A stretch of DNA of 64,000 nucleotides from Promerops cafer (lineage: Eukaryota > Chordata > Aves > Passeriformes > Nectariniidae), in assembly GCA_013398275.1 (NCBI GenBank), contig VZSE01002342.1, forward strand, positions 1,343,077 to 1,407,076, written 5' to 3'. The notes under the pieces are model-generated. The model was given only the letters and a program-made list of their open reading frames with translations. It made no database searches and was not told the DNA's origin. Of the stretch, positions 52,056-64,000 are shown piece by piece (the first letter of the stretch is position 1; every line of letters starts with the position of its first letter). Position numbers and translations under genes: made by a program.

Positions 52056-55000
52056 ACTGAAGTTAATAAATATAAAGAATACAACAAACAAATAAAGGAT
52101 AGGCAGGGCTGGTGAGCAAGCAGACGGTTGGAAAGGGTCAGAGGGATCACACACTGGGCTTCCCCAAACCCAGCCACATCACCCAATTGCAAACACAGAG
52201 CCCCCTCCCTCCCAGCAACACACTTCAGGCTGGATTGCAGGGCAGAAGGGACCAGGCTCTTGAAGAGACACATGCAAGGTCCAAACCCAGAATTTTGCTG
52301 ATGTTCAGTACAGCCAGTAGGCCATTTGAACATGAACTTCATGCTAGGTTTTAAGTTGAAACGTGCTTTCCTAACAGAAAGAGACAGCAAACCCCAAGTA
52401 CTGAGGGTGGATAGGAATTTTAAAAACATCATTCCACTTTCAGGAAAACTGCAGCACTTTCCTCACTCATGTCCGTGCCTACTTGAACTCCCTCCTCCAA
52501 AACAACCCCACCCAGAGATGGCTGCTATCCCAGGAAGTGTTTTACCTCAGCACAGCTTGTATTTTGAAGAGGCAGACTGCAAGCTGTACTCACATTTTCT
52601 GTTTTTCAGTTTTTCCCTTTCTTTCCTAAGTGTCCCATTTGACTCAAAACCAAGAGACACATATTCCCCAGGAATGAAAAACACTGAGCTATGCTGTAAA
52701 CCAATTAGGTCTTTGCTGGACTCAAACTCTACTGATGCTTCTTGTGCGTCTGTGCAACACAAGTGCACTGGTGACCATAATCTACCCTATTTTTCTTCCT
52801 GTGACATAAATAATGCTCAGATCCCATAAATACTGACCTCTCTCCACTCTCTGACTAGAACTTGGCAGCTCCATTCCTGCAGAGCAAAGTCAGAGCTGGG
52901 AGAACCCTGAGCAACTCATGCTTGCAGGGTTACATTGTTCATCTGGGGACTGCTCGGTGGCCCAGACCCAGGCTCACTTTTCTGGGGCATCTCTGCAACA
53001 CCAAGAGATAGAGCAAGAGAGCAGCACTTAGTTTAGCATTTAACCACACTTTTGCATCAGGATTCTTGCAGGGTGGCAAGGGACAAGAAGGTAGAGGTTT
53101 CCTCAGCTGTAAGGAGACCACAGGATGAAGAATTAGAAAGAAGGCACTACAATAAAAGCAAGTTTTTTAAGGTAGTGGAATAACGAAGCAGTTGCTTTCA
53201 CTTAATCAAGATGCAATGGAGACATTCACCACGGTCCTTATCTGCCCAGTACCAAAGCTCCATTTCCAGCAATTTTAAGTGAACAATTCATGTAGTAGGA
53301 CATGTGTAATGCTATTTGGACACAGCGAGCGTATGGGAGCATCCAAAATTCACTGTTCAAGAAGGAAAGCCTCTACTTAAGAGTTGCTTTGGGCAAAATA
53401 GAAGAAAATTCCAGAGGCCTGGCAAAACCAAATTTGTGTACAGAGGGGTGAGCCCAAACCAAACAACCAGGGATGATGAGCACCGACACAAAGGATATGT
53501 ACCTCATCACGGCTATTCCCAAAGAGAGATTTTGCTGTTCCTATTTGAGGTCAGTACGCGCACAAAAACAGACAGATGTAACCGATTACAACAAACACAA
53601 GGGAAGGGTGTGGGCAGCTACCAAAAGCCAAGAAGTGTAGTATGTCACAAGCAAATGTACAGCCTGGTGGACCCACAGTGCTCTTCCAAGCAGAGGTAAA
53701 AAACTTTCCTGCACAAAGACAATGGTAATCTTGGACCATTTCTTAATGTTAGTCAAAGAACTTGGCATTGCATGAAACACAAGTGAAGTTCCTGCTCCCA
53801 CAGGCTGAACTCCTAAGTCTTGTGACATGTTTAGGAGGTCAATACAATACAGCACAGATTGGTTATTTATCCAGAATTCCACGACTAGCTCGGAGCAAAG
53901 CTAAATGCAGAGCTGAATCCAATAAAATTCTTGACTGACTGCAAACTTGGCCCAACTGACTTTGTTTTGCAGATTTTAATCAGAGTAGTGCAAAATGGTT
54001 CCATTCAGATGCAAATGCTTAACCAGCACTGTCCTAGGGATGGGAGGAAGTAGGAGGTGAAGGATGATGGGCACTTCAGGCTGAGGACATATCTGAACTC
54101 TGCACGCCTGGGCAAACTCTCTGATCATTAGATCTCTGTATATAACACCTCCTCCTTGGGCTTGTTCTCAAAGACAAATGGCTAGGGGGACGGGATTTGT
54201 GCACTGAACACAGAAAAGGAATTTCGAATTCTTGCTGCTTTTGGCAAGTTCCTCCCATCACCATTTTTTGCCACTTCTTATTCTCCAGCTGTTTTATTTT
54301 AAGCTAAATTCCCGTTCTCCACAAGGACAAGCCCTAAGAAATGCCAAAGAGCATTTGAACCCTAAGAAGTGCATAGGCTGGTAATGAACACATTATCCTT
54401 CCTTTGTACCATCAGTTGGTGCAAGCCAAAGCAGGTCAAAGGGCAAGGCTTTTTCCACCTCCTTCTTGAACTGCTGCCCTGTAGAAGGGACCCTCTTCCA
54501 CTGCCATGGAGGGAGGGAGAAAGATGAAGAAGAGACCCAGTCCTGTATGTTGCTGTCTGCACAGCTCCTGTTCAGTACAGGACACACCACAGGTTGTTCT
54601 TCAAGATGTTTGGAGTTGGAAGTGCTTTATTTTCAATTATTTTCATCAATGTTGAAACTGCAAGTCTGGTGTATTTACTTGTGTTTTGTGACTAGTTAAA
54701 GCTTATTTAATTCTTGTATTCTTTGCAAATTCTCTCTGCATAGATTTTCTGATGCCTAACAACATAGTGCTGCAGTCAGAGCACTCAAAGAAAATGGTCC
54801 TTTTCCTTTTCCACTAACCTACTTTGGTGAAACTTCAAGAACATTGTGATCTTCAAGACCCCTGTGTCTGTCAGGTATGAGAGGAGTTGGTAAAGGGTCA
54901 GAAACACAGCCTCAGGCAGAGGCTACTCTGCATCTCCCTGAAAGGACTACAAGAGCACATGACATGTCCTGTAACGAAAAACATTTCATAAAAACCGCTT

Positions 55001-56016
55001 CTCCCATCTCTGTTTCTCTCTCTCTGTGTCTTCAAAATCAGTTGCAACAAAGGCACTCACTATTGCCCATGAGGTTTCTCATAATCAGGTTTCTGTCTCT
55101 GGAAGGCATCACTTTTCCACAGAGCACTGGATGAAATCCAAAGCACAAATTATGAGATCCATATGAGGGAAACAGATGTTTCCAGGCAATGTTTATGGGG
55201 AACAGCAAATCTTTGGGGAGACATTGAATTACATTTTCTTTAAAGCAAATACTTAAACTGTACAATAAATATCCAAAATGTAAAGTGTAAGAATCGGGAG
55301 ATAGACACAAAGGAATAGGTATCTTTTTAAAAAAAAAAAAAAAAAATATTAAAAAGTGATTGCGTAGATCACATGCATTTTGGTGACTCCATACACTGGA
55401 CACATGGAGCTCATGGAGGCCCTTTGGCCAGCAAGACTGCAGTGGGAACCACAGAGTCTTCAGCCATCCTGGAGCTGCACAAGGCTGCCCCAAGTCCTCA
55501 GCTGATCATACAGACCTCACCACCTCATCCCTTCAGTCACTGACTAGTCATTCCCAGGCCAGAAGGGAAGAAACCTCTTACAAGCAGAGCCACTTATTAC
55601 CATTTCAGGGAAAGACTTCATTTTTTGCAGCACTGGTTAGGTGCAATCACAAGCTACCTCTCAGACAGCCTTTGAAAAGCCATCAGGCAGGGTATCTCCT
55701 GAACTCTGTCAGGATGGCTTTTTTTCTTGCAGTGCAATGCCTGAGGATAGGAACTGAGCCACGTGAAAGAAACAGAGTTCATTGTACCGTTCTGTAGTCC
55801 CCATTATTCTTCTCATTGTTTAAAATCAAACTCTGTATCAGCATTTTCTGCCAGGGAAGAAATTAACTGTATGGGAAGAACATTCAGCTTCTGAAACACA
55901 GTCAACAGTTGCCAGCTGAGTAGCAGATGGATGGCACCCTTTTGCACAGTAGCCCTGTAGTCTCATTTGAGAGGTCATGTTGGCTTATGAAGCCATTTCT
56001 GCCTTAGAGAAATGAG
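52056..56016. other. noncoding stretch, no gene recognised
   Basis: Frames of 167 codons (52326-52829, plus), 127 codons (53316-53699, plus) and 151 codons (55038-55493, minus) occur, but none carries a recognisable domain. The last one runs through the poly(A) tract at 55329-55346 as polyphenylalanine, which argues against coding. A long pyrimidine tract near 52595-52630 resembles a splice acceptor without a convincing exon after it. Confidence 0.6.
55329..55346. repeat. poly(A) run, 18 A
   Basis: A simple homopolymer. The sequence to its left contains AATAAA-like words, but I could not identify a processed transcript body or flanking direct repeats. Confidence 0.9.
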
Positions 56017-56044
56017 GTATCTACATATTCTTGTATGTAGATAC
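56017..56044. repeat. short perfect hairpin, 11-bp arms
   Basis: The arm gtatctacata (56017-56027) is exactly complementary to tatgtagatac (56034-56044) with a 6-base loop (ttcttg). The stem is AT-rich and too short for a conventional microRNA precursor. It may be a relic of a foldback element or a template-switch mutation. Confidence 0.9.
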
Positions 56045-56374
56045 TGGGCCCACACTTCAGATCATGTATTCATCATTCTCCACTCAAAAAGATCATGTGA
56101 AGCACTGGCACAGCTTAATGGAAGCAAAGTCTTTGATGTGTTGCACTTGAGTAATTTTCTGCACTATTAACTGAATGCTACTGTACTGGCCTCAGTCTCC
56201 TCCTAGGCCTCCTCAAAATAAATACATGTCATTGCAGACTTGGTTAACTTCACAAATGATAGAGAAGAAATCACTCAGAAATTATCAACTTTTCTGCTCC
56301 ACATACTAGAAAATATCTGTGTAATATGAGTATTGGAAAGGGACTCAAAACTGCCAGCTGACTACACAGGGCAC

Positions 56375-56455
56375 TCTCTAGTCCATCCAGTCCATCTAGT
56401 CCAGCCTTAGAAGCCCAAAAGCAGGGCTGGTCATGCTGGACATGCATTGATCTCT
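56375..56455 (-). repeat. possible CR1-like relic
   Basis: The segment 'tctagtccagcc' followed by 'agcccaaaagcagggc' and 'catgctgg' follows the reverse-complemented CR1 3'-UTR pattern 'tctagtccaacccc..gctcaaagcagggccaactagagcagg'. The left side is blurred by a short internal repeat of 'tagtccatc/cagtccat'. The match is short and could be chance. Confidence 0.35.
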
Positions 56456-58719
56456 TGCACAACTACTTCAGTGTCTCACTATCATTTTCATCTGTGCAAA
56501 GAGATGTGATAGTGCCTGAGACTGGCTCTGAGGCAACTGTGTCCAAACCAGGCATAACAGAGTGCGCCCACAACCTGGATAAAATTCTGACAGTCGCATC
56601 TATGCTGGGTGGTTCTTAAATAAAGTGAGGGGATGACACACCTTCAAAGTGGTTTGCTTTTTTTCCCAGAGTCAAAATGCTTCTTTTAGGAATTATTGTG
56701 CTCCAAAATCATTCATAGCTGTTGCAAAATGAAAGTGCAGAGGGGTTTGTGGCATCTCAGATAAAAGACTAGTTAATAGGTCAGTGTGTCAGGTAGTGTA
56801 TTGCATGTTAATAAGTCAAGACTGCCAAAATCAGGCCAATTGTTAATCAGAAACGATTCAGAATTCAAACAACCTAGATACTCTCAGAGACTATGGTAAA
56901 AATCTTTCACAGAATAAGTACTTCTCTCTTCTATAAGCCCAGGTCAGAAGTCTTATTGCCAGATATCTGTAATGAAGCAGGATCCTTCTTGACCAGTGTT
57001 TCTAGCATTATTTCATGTTATTTCTTACAACCGATGTAATAAATGGTCTTTCTACTGCTTAATGAGAGCTTCACCTGTGCCTGTTGAGGCGTTCCTGGTG
57101 AAATATTCTGATACTGTCCAGGGTCAGCACATTCTTCACAAGCAGCAGTACAAGTTTTTGTACTACGGTTGCTTGACACTCAGCTGACACAGGTAGGTGG
57201 TACCTGCTATTTTGTACAGAGAGCTGTAAATGAAAGGGCAATATAAGGCATCAGGGAAACTGAAATTATTTTGTCATATTTTGTAACTGTACAAAGCAGC
57301 TATCTTTATTGTATTTAAGGCTAGAAGCCTTTTCAAATTCTGCTGATTTGACACACAGTTTCTGAAAGAGGAAGATGTAACCCACTGCCTTTTCACTTGC
57401 CTTCTTCATCCACCACTGCTCCATCTGCCTTTACACACAGCATTAGGAAGCAATCAATCTCGTCCTAGTATTACAAAAGCAAATAATCTTTTCCCTACCA
57501 TCACAGAAGTCACCTGTTAACTCAGACCCCTGTGTCTCTCCATTCCTTATTGGTATGCCTTCCTTAACCTTCTGATTCAGCCCTGCTTGGATAGCAGCAC
57601 CCCTACACGCCCTTCCTCCCCTGCTTCACCTCACTATTCTCCAGAGTGCCACCAATCTGCTTTTAAAATTATTCAGAGGGATTTAGCTTCAGATCTCCAG
57701 GCCTAGATTCTTACTCTGGGCACCATCTCAAGGGAGTGCTGTGAAGCTTAATTTATCCATCACACCTGCAAAGCTACAGCACACAGACACAGAGTGCACT
57801 AAAACTTCTGGGCTAGGACTGCATTTTGTATTCTTGTAGAAATCAGCTACCAGAGAAGCTGCTGTAAGCCCATGCTATCCCAGTAAATACTGTGTTTCCT
57901 AGTAAGTATAATTCCTCCAGCTGGTGAAGAATAATTATAAAATTAAAGTTTTATATGGTATTTTTGGTAATTTTTTTTGAGAGCATGATTTTTTTTTTAG
58001 TTCGTGCATATTAGGGATTCTCTTTAACCTAAAAAATAAATTCCTGTTTTCATAGTCTTCTTTTCATTCTAGTCTTCTTGGATGCAGAGACCACCTTAAA
58101 AGTATTAATCAGGACAGCTGAGATTCAATGAATATTATCAACAAGAGATTATATCCTTTGCATCGAGGACTAGAAAAGGGTCTATTATTTTTAAACCAGT
58201 TTTTAGATAAATTCACTCTTAACTGGTAGTTTTGAGAACAGTAAAAAATATGAAACGTTTTTCTCCTTGGGTCCTTGTTATGTTTAGGGAGGGCTTTCAG
58301 TGAGGTCCAACAGCAAGAATAAGTGGGCCAAGGCAAAGAGAACAGATTCACAAACAAAAGTCCACTGGACAAAAATGAGCTGCAGGGTCATTAACTGAGA
58401 AACCAATACCAAGGTGTGGGAAGAAATACATTGTTATTGCTGGAGTGGAACTGGAAGCTGCTGTGGGAGATGGAGTTAACCAGCTGCCATTACAAGTGTG
58501 TGTGTGTGGTTTTCTCCGGGCCCCTGGTAGCACAGGATTATTTCCACCATCCGCAAATCCCACCTTTGAGCAAAGGTTGGCTTTCACCAAGGGAGGTCAG
58601 AAAGGACATGTGTGAGTTCAGGTGTCTTGTGGTTCATGCCCCAAGACCTGCCCACCAGCATCTCAGAGCACCAGGACAAACTGCACTAAGAGGTACTTGC
58701 AGGAATGGCTCCAGCTTGC
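56456..58719. other. noncoding stretch with GT microsatellite
   Basis: I recognise no gene. A (GT)6 tract lies at 58496-58508. A pyrimidine-AG tract at about 56920-56942 resembles a splice acceptor, but the following frame closes within a few codons. T runs near 57969-58000 are simple sequence. Confidence 0.6.
58496..58508. repeat. GT dinucleotide microsatellite
   Basis: About six tandem GT units, short and perfect. Confidence 0.9.
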
Positions 58720-58905
58720 AGAGGACTGGAAGCAACCTCGCCATCAGAGGATCACACACAGGCAGAGGCGCTGCCCAACTGGAGGCGGCTCCTTCGGATT
58801 AGCAGCGGGGAGAGCCGGTAGCCCATTGCTGACAGTCGCCCTGGGCGTCTGCTCTGCTCCCGTCTCCCCAGGCACTGCCTACAAAGGTTTTGTTTTCTGT
58901 TCTCG
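58720..58905. promoter_or_regulatory. third CpG-enriched cluster
   Basis: Roughly ten CpG dinucleotides fall within 180 bases (gaggcgctg, ggcggct, ttcgg, gcgggg, gccgg, gtcgcc, ggcgtc, cccgtc, ctcgg), clearly above the surrounding density. Plus-strand frames at 58416-58802 and 58622-58915 cross it, but neither resembles a known protein. It may be a weak promoter or a GC-rich exon of a noncoding transcript. Confidence 0.25.
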
Positions 58906-61008
58906 GAGAAAATGACTCCTGCTAGACTGCTGTAAACCTATCCTGCTCAAGGACATCTTGTTTGTGTTAATCCTGTAGATTAAGCACACAGCTTTTCAGT
59001 TGCGGCTTTGTGGCTATTGTTACCAGTAAACCCCTTACAAGGTTGTGGGCCAACGCACATTAACTTCAAGGCTGTCACTGAGATAGCTTGAACAAGGAAG
59101 AGCCCCCCAAGAATCATGAGAACTGACTCTCACACCAAATACTCTATGTTTTAAAAAAAAAGTTTGGAAGAGAATAGCCTCCTGTGATCTCTGCGTTGAA
59201 GGGTCTCAGCTGTTACTGGCAATGGGAGACACCAAAGCTGACAACTGCAGGCTTGTGCGAGTACAATGACCCGGTATACACTGCAAGAGCAGCTCAGCAA
59301 GAGCTGGAGCCTCCAGGGACTCTGAGCCAAGTCTGTTGCTTGGGCTCGAGCCCACAGAGCAGTCCAAATGGGGTTGTCACACTGGCTGACATAGAAAAAA
59401 AATCGGGATTTCCAATAGCATGCAGAGGCACTCTTGCACAATCTGCCCTCCTGCAGTTGGCTTGGTCACGCCAGGTCTTGGCTGAGCGTGTAAGTGTACA
59501 GTAAGTCATCACTCAAGCACCAGGCATTTGTTGGCTTACTGTTAATTATGAATGGTGTTACCTGTAAAATATTCACAGAAAGTTCCAGGTGGGTAGAAGA
59601 GCATAAATAACTATGTATTAAGGGCTAATTTTATTTTTACAAATATACAGGAAATTAAGAACAGCTGCACCATAAAATACTTCTTTGTATACAGTGTTTT
59701 TAATAGGAGTTCCATCGATTCCCTGGACTTCTCCAGTACTGAGGCTTTGCTGAACAAAGAACTGACTTTTAGGTAGTGTTTTCTTGGAATCAAAGCTAGC
59801 TAAAGCATTCAACAGGATTTTTGCAGGCTTTGCTCATTTTACTTTTCTTAGACAGGAAATTCACTTTACAAATTGCATGTTATATTTTCAAAAGAGCAAT
59901 AAATCATGCAACAGATGCATGCAGGAACTTGATTTTTATCCTTGATGTTTATCCTGTAGCTTGGATCTTGTTGAGCAAGATGCAGAAGGGTCTTACTTTA
60001 AATACAGTTAGTTTCAGGCTAACAAATAGAAACTGAGCTACTGTTAGCTCAGAACCTCACATTTACTGATCTCAGTGGAACTGTGAGCACCTTAAACAAG
60101 TCAGAGCACCGTGCCAGCTGTATGCACCTTTAGCAAACACTGCACAGAAACATGCAAAATCATCAAGCATTGTGTCTGGTACAAAGGGGCTTGCTTGCAG
60201 TTATGGTACTGGGCCATTTGCAGTTTCAGCAAGATCACACTTTGCACTTGGAGAGAACTTCCTTTGTCTGTGTGTTTCAGATTAAAGAGGGTCCTGCAAA
60301 TATTTCTGGACTTTAAGACAGAGAAGTCCATGTTTTCCTCACAGAAAAAGACAAACTTCACCTAAAGAGGGCTTAATAGTACAGCTGCCATTCCAGGATC
60401 TTCAAACCAAGATCTGGCTACACTCCAAAAATTTTGGGGAAAAAAAATGTTTGGATGCCATCAACCCAGGAATGTTTTGGATTGTGCTAATATTTCCCAG
60501 CAGAAAGTGGCCAGGTTTGGCTCCTAGTGACTAATGAAGCTGTCATACACCATTCCTTCCTGCTGTTTAATAATGCTTTCAAAAAAGCCCTTTATGGAGA
60601 TGAATAGTATAGTAGTGTTGCAGCTGAGAAACTGGCATGCTGTCAAAGAAAACAGAGACCAGTTTACTATGCATGGCACTGTATTTTTCATTATACTTCA
60701 CAAAGACTTGTTATTAACTGAAAATGAATTCATCATTAGGGAATAGATGTTACTCAGTACATAGTTCAATATAATTTTGAGACTTGATTCCAATAGTCAG
60801 ATTTCAATGTAGCAGCAAAATTACCTGTTACTCTAAATGTTGATACAATAATCACTGTTTTTAGATCCTGAATTTCAGTAAAAATATCAGTCCTACCAGA
60901 AAAATTAATTGCAATGGAAATGCAGTTCATTCTTTCCACTTTCTCCTCAGTAACATATACATGCACACAAGCTGTATATCACATACACATAATAAAGGTG
61001 GCAATTCA
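58906..61008. other. noncoding stretch with tandem donor-like sites
   Basis: The 59184-59504 interval is GC-richer and has a 106-codon plus frame ending at two closely spaced splice-donor-like strings (CGT followed by GTAAGT near 59488 and ACA followed by GTAAGT near 59501). No known domain is recognisable. The remainder is AT-rich and featureless. Confidence 0.55.
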
Positions 61009-61042
61009 GCCAAGTCAGTGGTGTAACCAACACTGACTTGGC
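61009..61042. repeat. perfect hairpin, 12-bp arms and 10-base loop
   Basis: The arm gccaagtcagtg (61009-61020) is exactly complementary to cactgacttggc (61031-61042) around the loop gtgtaaccaa. Imperfect pairing can extend outward by a few bases with bulges (61000-61007 against 61044-61048). It is shorter than a typical microRNA precursor stem. It may be a foldback repeat or a structured RNA element. Confidence 0.9.
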
Positions 61043-64000
61043 AGTTCCTACATTCAGATCCAGGTCTCAGCTTCTGCTCTGTTGGTGGAGTGTATATCAA
61101 GTCACACATGTGATTTTTATGCTCGTTAATTGACTTGTCCATAACCACAGGTAATTGTGGGGCACTCGTCTGAAACATGAGTCCCAATCTGTAAAAACCT
61201 ACACAAATCCACAAGAACTCTACCTCAGTGCTGTGTCCAGGGCTGTCTCAGGCAAGTTCACCTATTTATGGCCTCTTGGGGGCCTTTGGCAGCAGAGCTG
61301 AGAGGGTGTGAAACACCTCTACAGGCTTTTACTCTTGCTGTGAAGCATCAGGGAAAATCAAATGCTCTCCATAGCCATGCAAGCACTCTTCACCACATGT
61401 TTCTTTCAGATGTAAAGCAGGGAGATAAGACACTGACATATCTTATCAACTCTCCACACAGAGCTCCATCAACATCAGCCAGATGAGCCCAAACTGATTT
61501 GCGGTGCGTTTGTTTGAACAGAGTTGGCTTTCAGAAGCTGCAATCAGAGATCACAAGCCTTATCTGCCAGGGAAGTTCAGATAAATAGTGCAGTCAGCTC
61601 GCTATAGAGCACCTTGGGTTTGCACAAAATCTACTTTTAACCATTTTGAACACTGGCAAGTGTCACAGGTAGTACTGCATAGATCTAGCTTGTCCTTTAT
61701 TCTGTGATGGAGGAAAGCACCTCTGACCATTTTCAATGAGTATAACCCAAGCATTTGGTGAGTTAATTACAGAGTAACACAGAGAATAAATCCATCCTGC
61801 ACAAAGCTTCACTCAACAACATTTCTTATTATGCATTCCTTTGTCCTTACTGAAAAGTGCAGAGTTAAAGGACTTAAAGTCAGTTGGGAGGACCATTATT
61901 CTCTTGCAACATACTCATTTTGTCACCGCCATTTTTAAACTGCTGGCTTCGAGGTCAGAAGCTGTGTCTGATCCCAGACAGCTGTATGTATTTGGAGTCA
62001 CACGGGCAGATAAATTTGGCTTGGCATCTTCATACTTCTTTTGATGCTGAAACCAGCGAATTGCATTGGAATAGCAGGAGAAGTGAAATCAGTCAGTTGC
62101 TTCTGTGAAGCATCTTTCCAGCAACTTCACTCAGCAAAGTGTTATTTCTGGCTTCCATCAACTGGCAAATGGCAATTTAGATAGTGGCAATTTAAACGAC
62201 CTGGCCAACCATTCTAAAAACTGTAGAGTGCTCACACTAGAACTAAGACATTAAAAAACCTTCAAAGGTTACACCTCTTCTTCCAAAAAGCAGAAACCTA
62301 AATCCAGGCATAAAGGATCTCTGAATCTGTTAGAGAGGGACAGGTCTGTGTTTTCTTCTTTAAAGTGGGCTTGATTCAAAACACAGGACAATTTTGCAAC
62401 TTCCAGCATGTGCTGCAGTTGTCATGATTCGCAAAAGCCCAGAAAACAGAAAAATACAAATGTATTGTTTATTGTAAGAAGGCAAAATGCACTGTGCATT
62501 AGGGAAAACATTGGCAGAAGCAGCATTTTTAATCAAGAGGGCATTTGAGCAGTTCTGTAACTGGGTAATCCACAGAGTGGACCATAAAAATCAGTGAGAA
62601 CCAGTAACAGCAAACAACGATGGCCAACCAACTGAGTCCAGATATTATTCACCACCATTCCTAGATTACAGTCCATTAAGCCCAGTTTATGTTATAATAC
62701 AGCTATTCCCCAACATTACATAATGTTCAAACAACATCTTCATTAAAAAAAACCTGTTTTATGCAATTCTCACATCCCATTTGCACATCTCTATTTATTC
62801 ATGATCCCAGCACATCATTTTGGCAACCAGAACCATGTCTTACACGGATAAGCAATATTTGGAAGGCATCCGTAAATTTTCAATTGTTTCTAATACAACT
62901 AACATCTGGAAACATGCAGAGGAGCCAGTTCAAGAGAGACCACCAGCAAGTGCTGCCCACCAGAATTTCAGGGCTGTTGACATAATGATCTCAGCACCTG
63001 CAAACTGAACAGGCTGCTGCAGGCTTGTGGCCACTGACAAACACCACATTTCCCTGGTAAGCATCCTTCCCCGGGTACTAGCACCAAGTCACCCAGTGCA
63101 GTGCCTTATGGCACGGCTGTTGAAGGTGCTGCCTTTTGACTGAAAATAACCCTTTGATTGCTGGAGGCTGTGACCCACTGGTCTTTAGGGCACTGAGTTA
63201 GGTTCTGCCCTGGCTGAGTTTCAATTTCAGTAGTATGATTTAAAGGGAAAATTTTATGTTAGCAGTATCACAACTGTTTGCAATGCTCATGGAATATTCT
63301 GATACACTACAGAAAGTTCTGTTCTGTAACAAACCTTCACAGTAGGTGCAGCCATTTATTTTTATCTCAGTTTTCTCTTATGGCTGTCACATCCAACTGA
63401 TAGCAAAATATTTGAACTTCATCTAGGGAAAGCACACTGAGGAATCACAGCACTACACATGTTTTAAGGGGATAGTCTGGAAAATAAATGGATAAAAGAA
63501 AATTTCTTCTAATGAAGCTTGGCTGGGATATTTGAAACAAGGTCATGAACTTTAGAGCATTTGGATTTTATGGATCTAACAATTCCACCAGTAGTTGTGT
63601 AAGCAAAATAATTTTTTTTCATGCATTCCTAAGAGCCACACAACATGGAATAAACAAATTAACAACCATATGCAGTCTTGATGGTGAGCTGAAGAAAATG
63701 AAAAAAAATCCAAGGTAGATTTTGACCAGCATCTCTGCATGAATAGCCATGAGAAATTAAAAAGCAAGGAAATCCTTATTCTGTATTTCTGCCTCAAACC
63801 CACTGCCACCAATGCTGTCAGTTACTCTCCTGAGGAGAAAGCATTGGAGCTGGTAACAGAAGCATCACACATTTCACTGTGAGGTTTCCAAGAATCTTGA
63901 ACTGTAAATTTGAAGACCAGAGAACTCAGATTCATGCAGGAGCAAGACTGAAGCACTGAAGGGTTTCAGCCCATGTTATTAAGGAAGTTATTTACATGCA
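61043..64000. other. noncoding stretch, no gene recognised
   Basis: I find no gene, named repeat or CpG cluster. Open frames are all under 80 codons and without family resemblance. The sequence runs off the window edge with no change in character. Confidence 0.65.

Noticed and set aside
51896..52432. 178-codon minus-strand frame overlapping the CpG-rich segment
   Set aside because: Composition is that of GC-rich noncoding DNA, and other frames are open through the same segment on both strands. No family resemblance. Kept only as part of the CpG-island observation.
52326..52829. 167-codon plus-strand frame
   Set aside because: No domain recognised, and it is overlapped by a 73-codon minus frame. 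It crosses a pyrimidine tract (FFSFSLSF) typical of noncoding sequence.
55038..55493. 151-codon minus-strand frame
   Set aside because: It reads through the poly(A) homopolymer as a phenylalanine run and has no recognisable domain.
55905..55920. 16-base match on the minus strand to what I recall of the miR-216a mature sequence (ctcagctggcaactgt)
   Set aside because: The flanking sequence does not form a microRNA-like hairpin, and neighbouring cluster members such as miR-217 are not visible. The recall is from memory, so coincidence is likelier.

Overview
The window reads as vertebrate nuclear DNA, most likely from a bird. It is moderately AT-rich with scattered homopolymer runs and short TG/TTC microsatellites. 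It has no recognisable Alu, B1 or L1, and the only interspersed repeats I can name are worn CR1-like (sauropsid LINE) fragments at about 6961-7120 and 10951-11070, with a weaker one near 56375-56455. No bacterial-style gene organisation, rRNA, tRNA, CRISPR array or intact mobile element is visible. The bird assignment is an inference from repeat type and density; a crocodilian or turtle is possible but would usually be richer in CR1.

No protein-coding gene can be supported. The longest ATG-initiated frames (about 180 codons at 29109-29651 on + and 178 codons at 51896-52432 on -) have no recognisable domain, look like chance frames, and overlap frames open on other strands. The window is best described as intergenic DNA or the inside of a very large intron.

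Layout. 1-6.9 kb: featureless apart from a 20-A run. 6.9-11.1 kb: two CR1 relics, both in minus orientation. 11-27 kb: unannotatable, with an 18-bp tandem duplication, an AT-rich tract at its end, and a homeodomain/POU-site-rich stretch near 20.65-20.9 kb. 27-44.8 kb: mostly featureless, with a candidate exon at 37036-37323 behind the best splice acceptor I noticed, a candidate conserved regulatory block at 40.2-40.9 kb, and a 13-bp triplet repeat at 41.46 kb. 44.8-52.1 kb: a CpG patch, a 75-bp inverted repeat with 13-bp arms, a local duplication with about 85-bp spacing, a 22-bp palindrome, and a CpG-island-like stretch at 51.6-52.05 kb that is the best promoter candidate. 52-64 kb: two short perfect hairpins (56.0 and 61.0 kb), a third CpG cluster at 58.7-58.9 kb, and otherwise nothing recognisable.

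No operon-like or pathway logic links these elements. The most useful leads are the CpG island, the four inverted repeats, and the cysteine-rich open frame behind a strong splice acceptor. I did not find convincing evidence of a new biological system.
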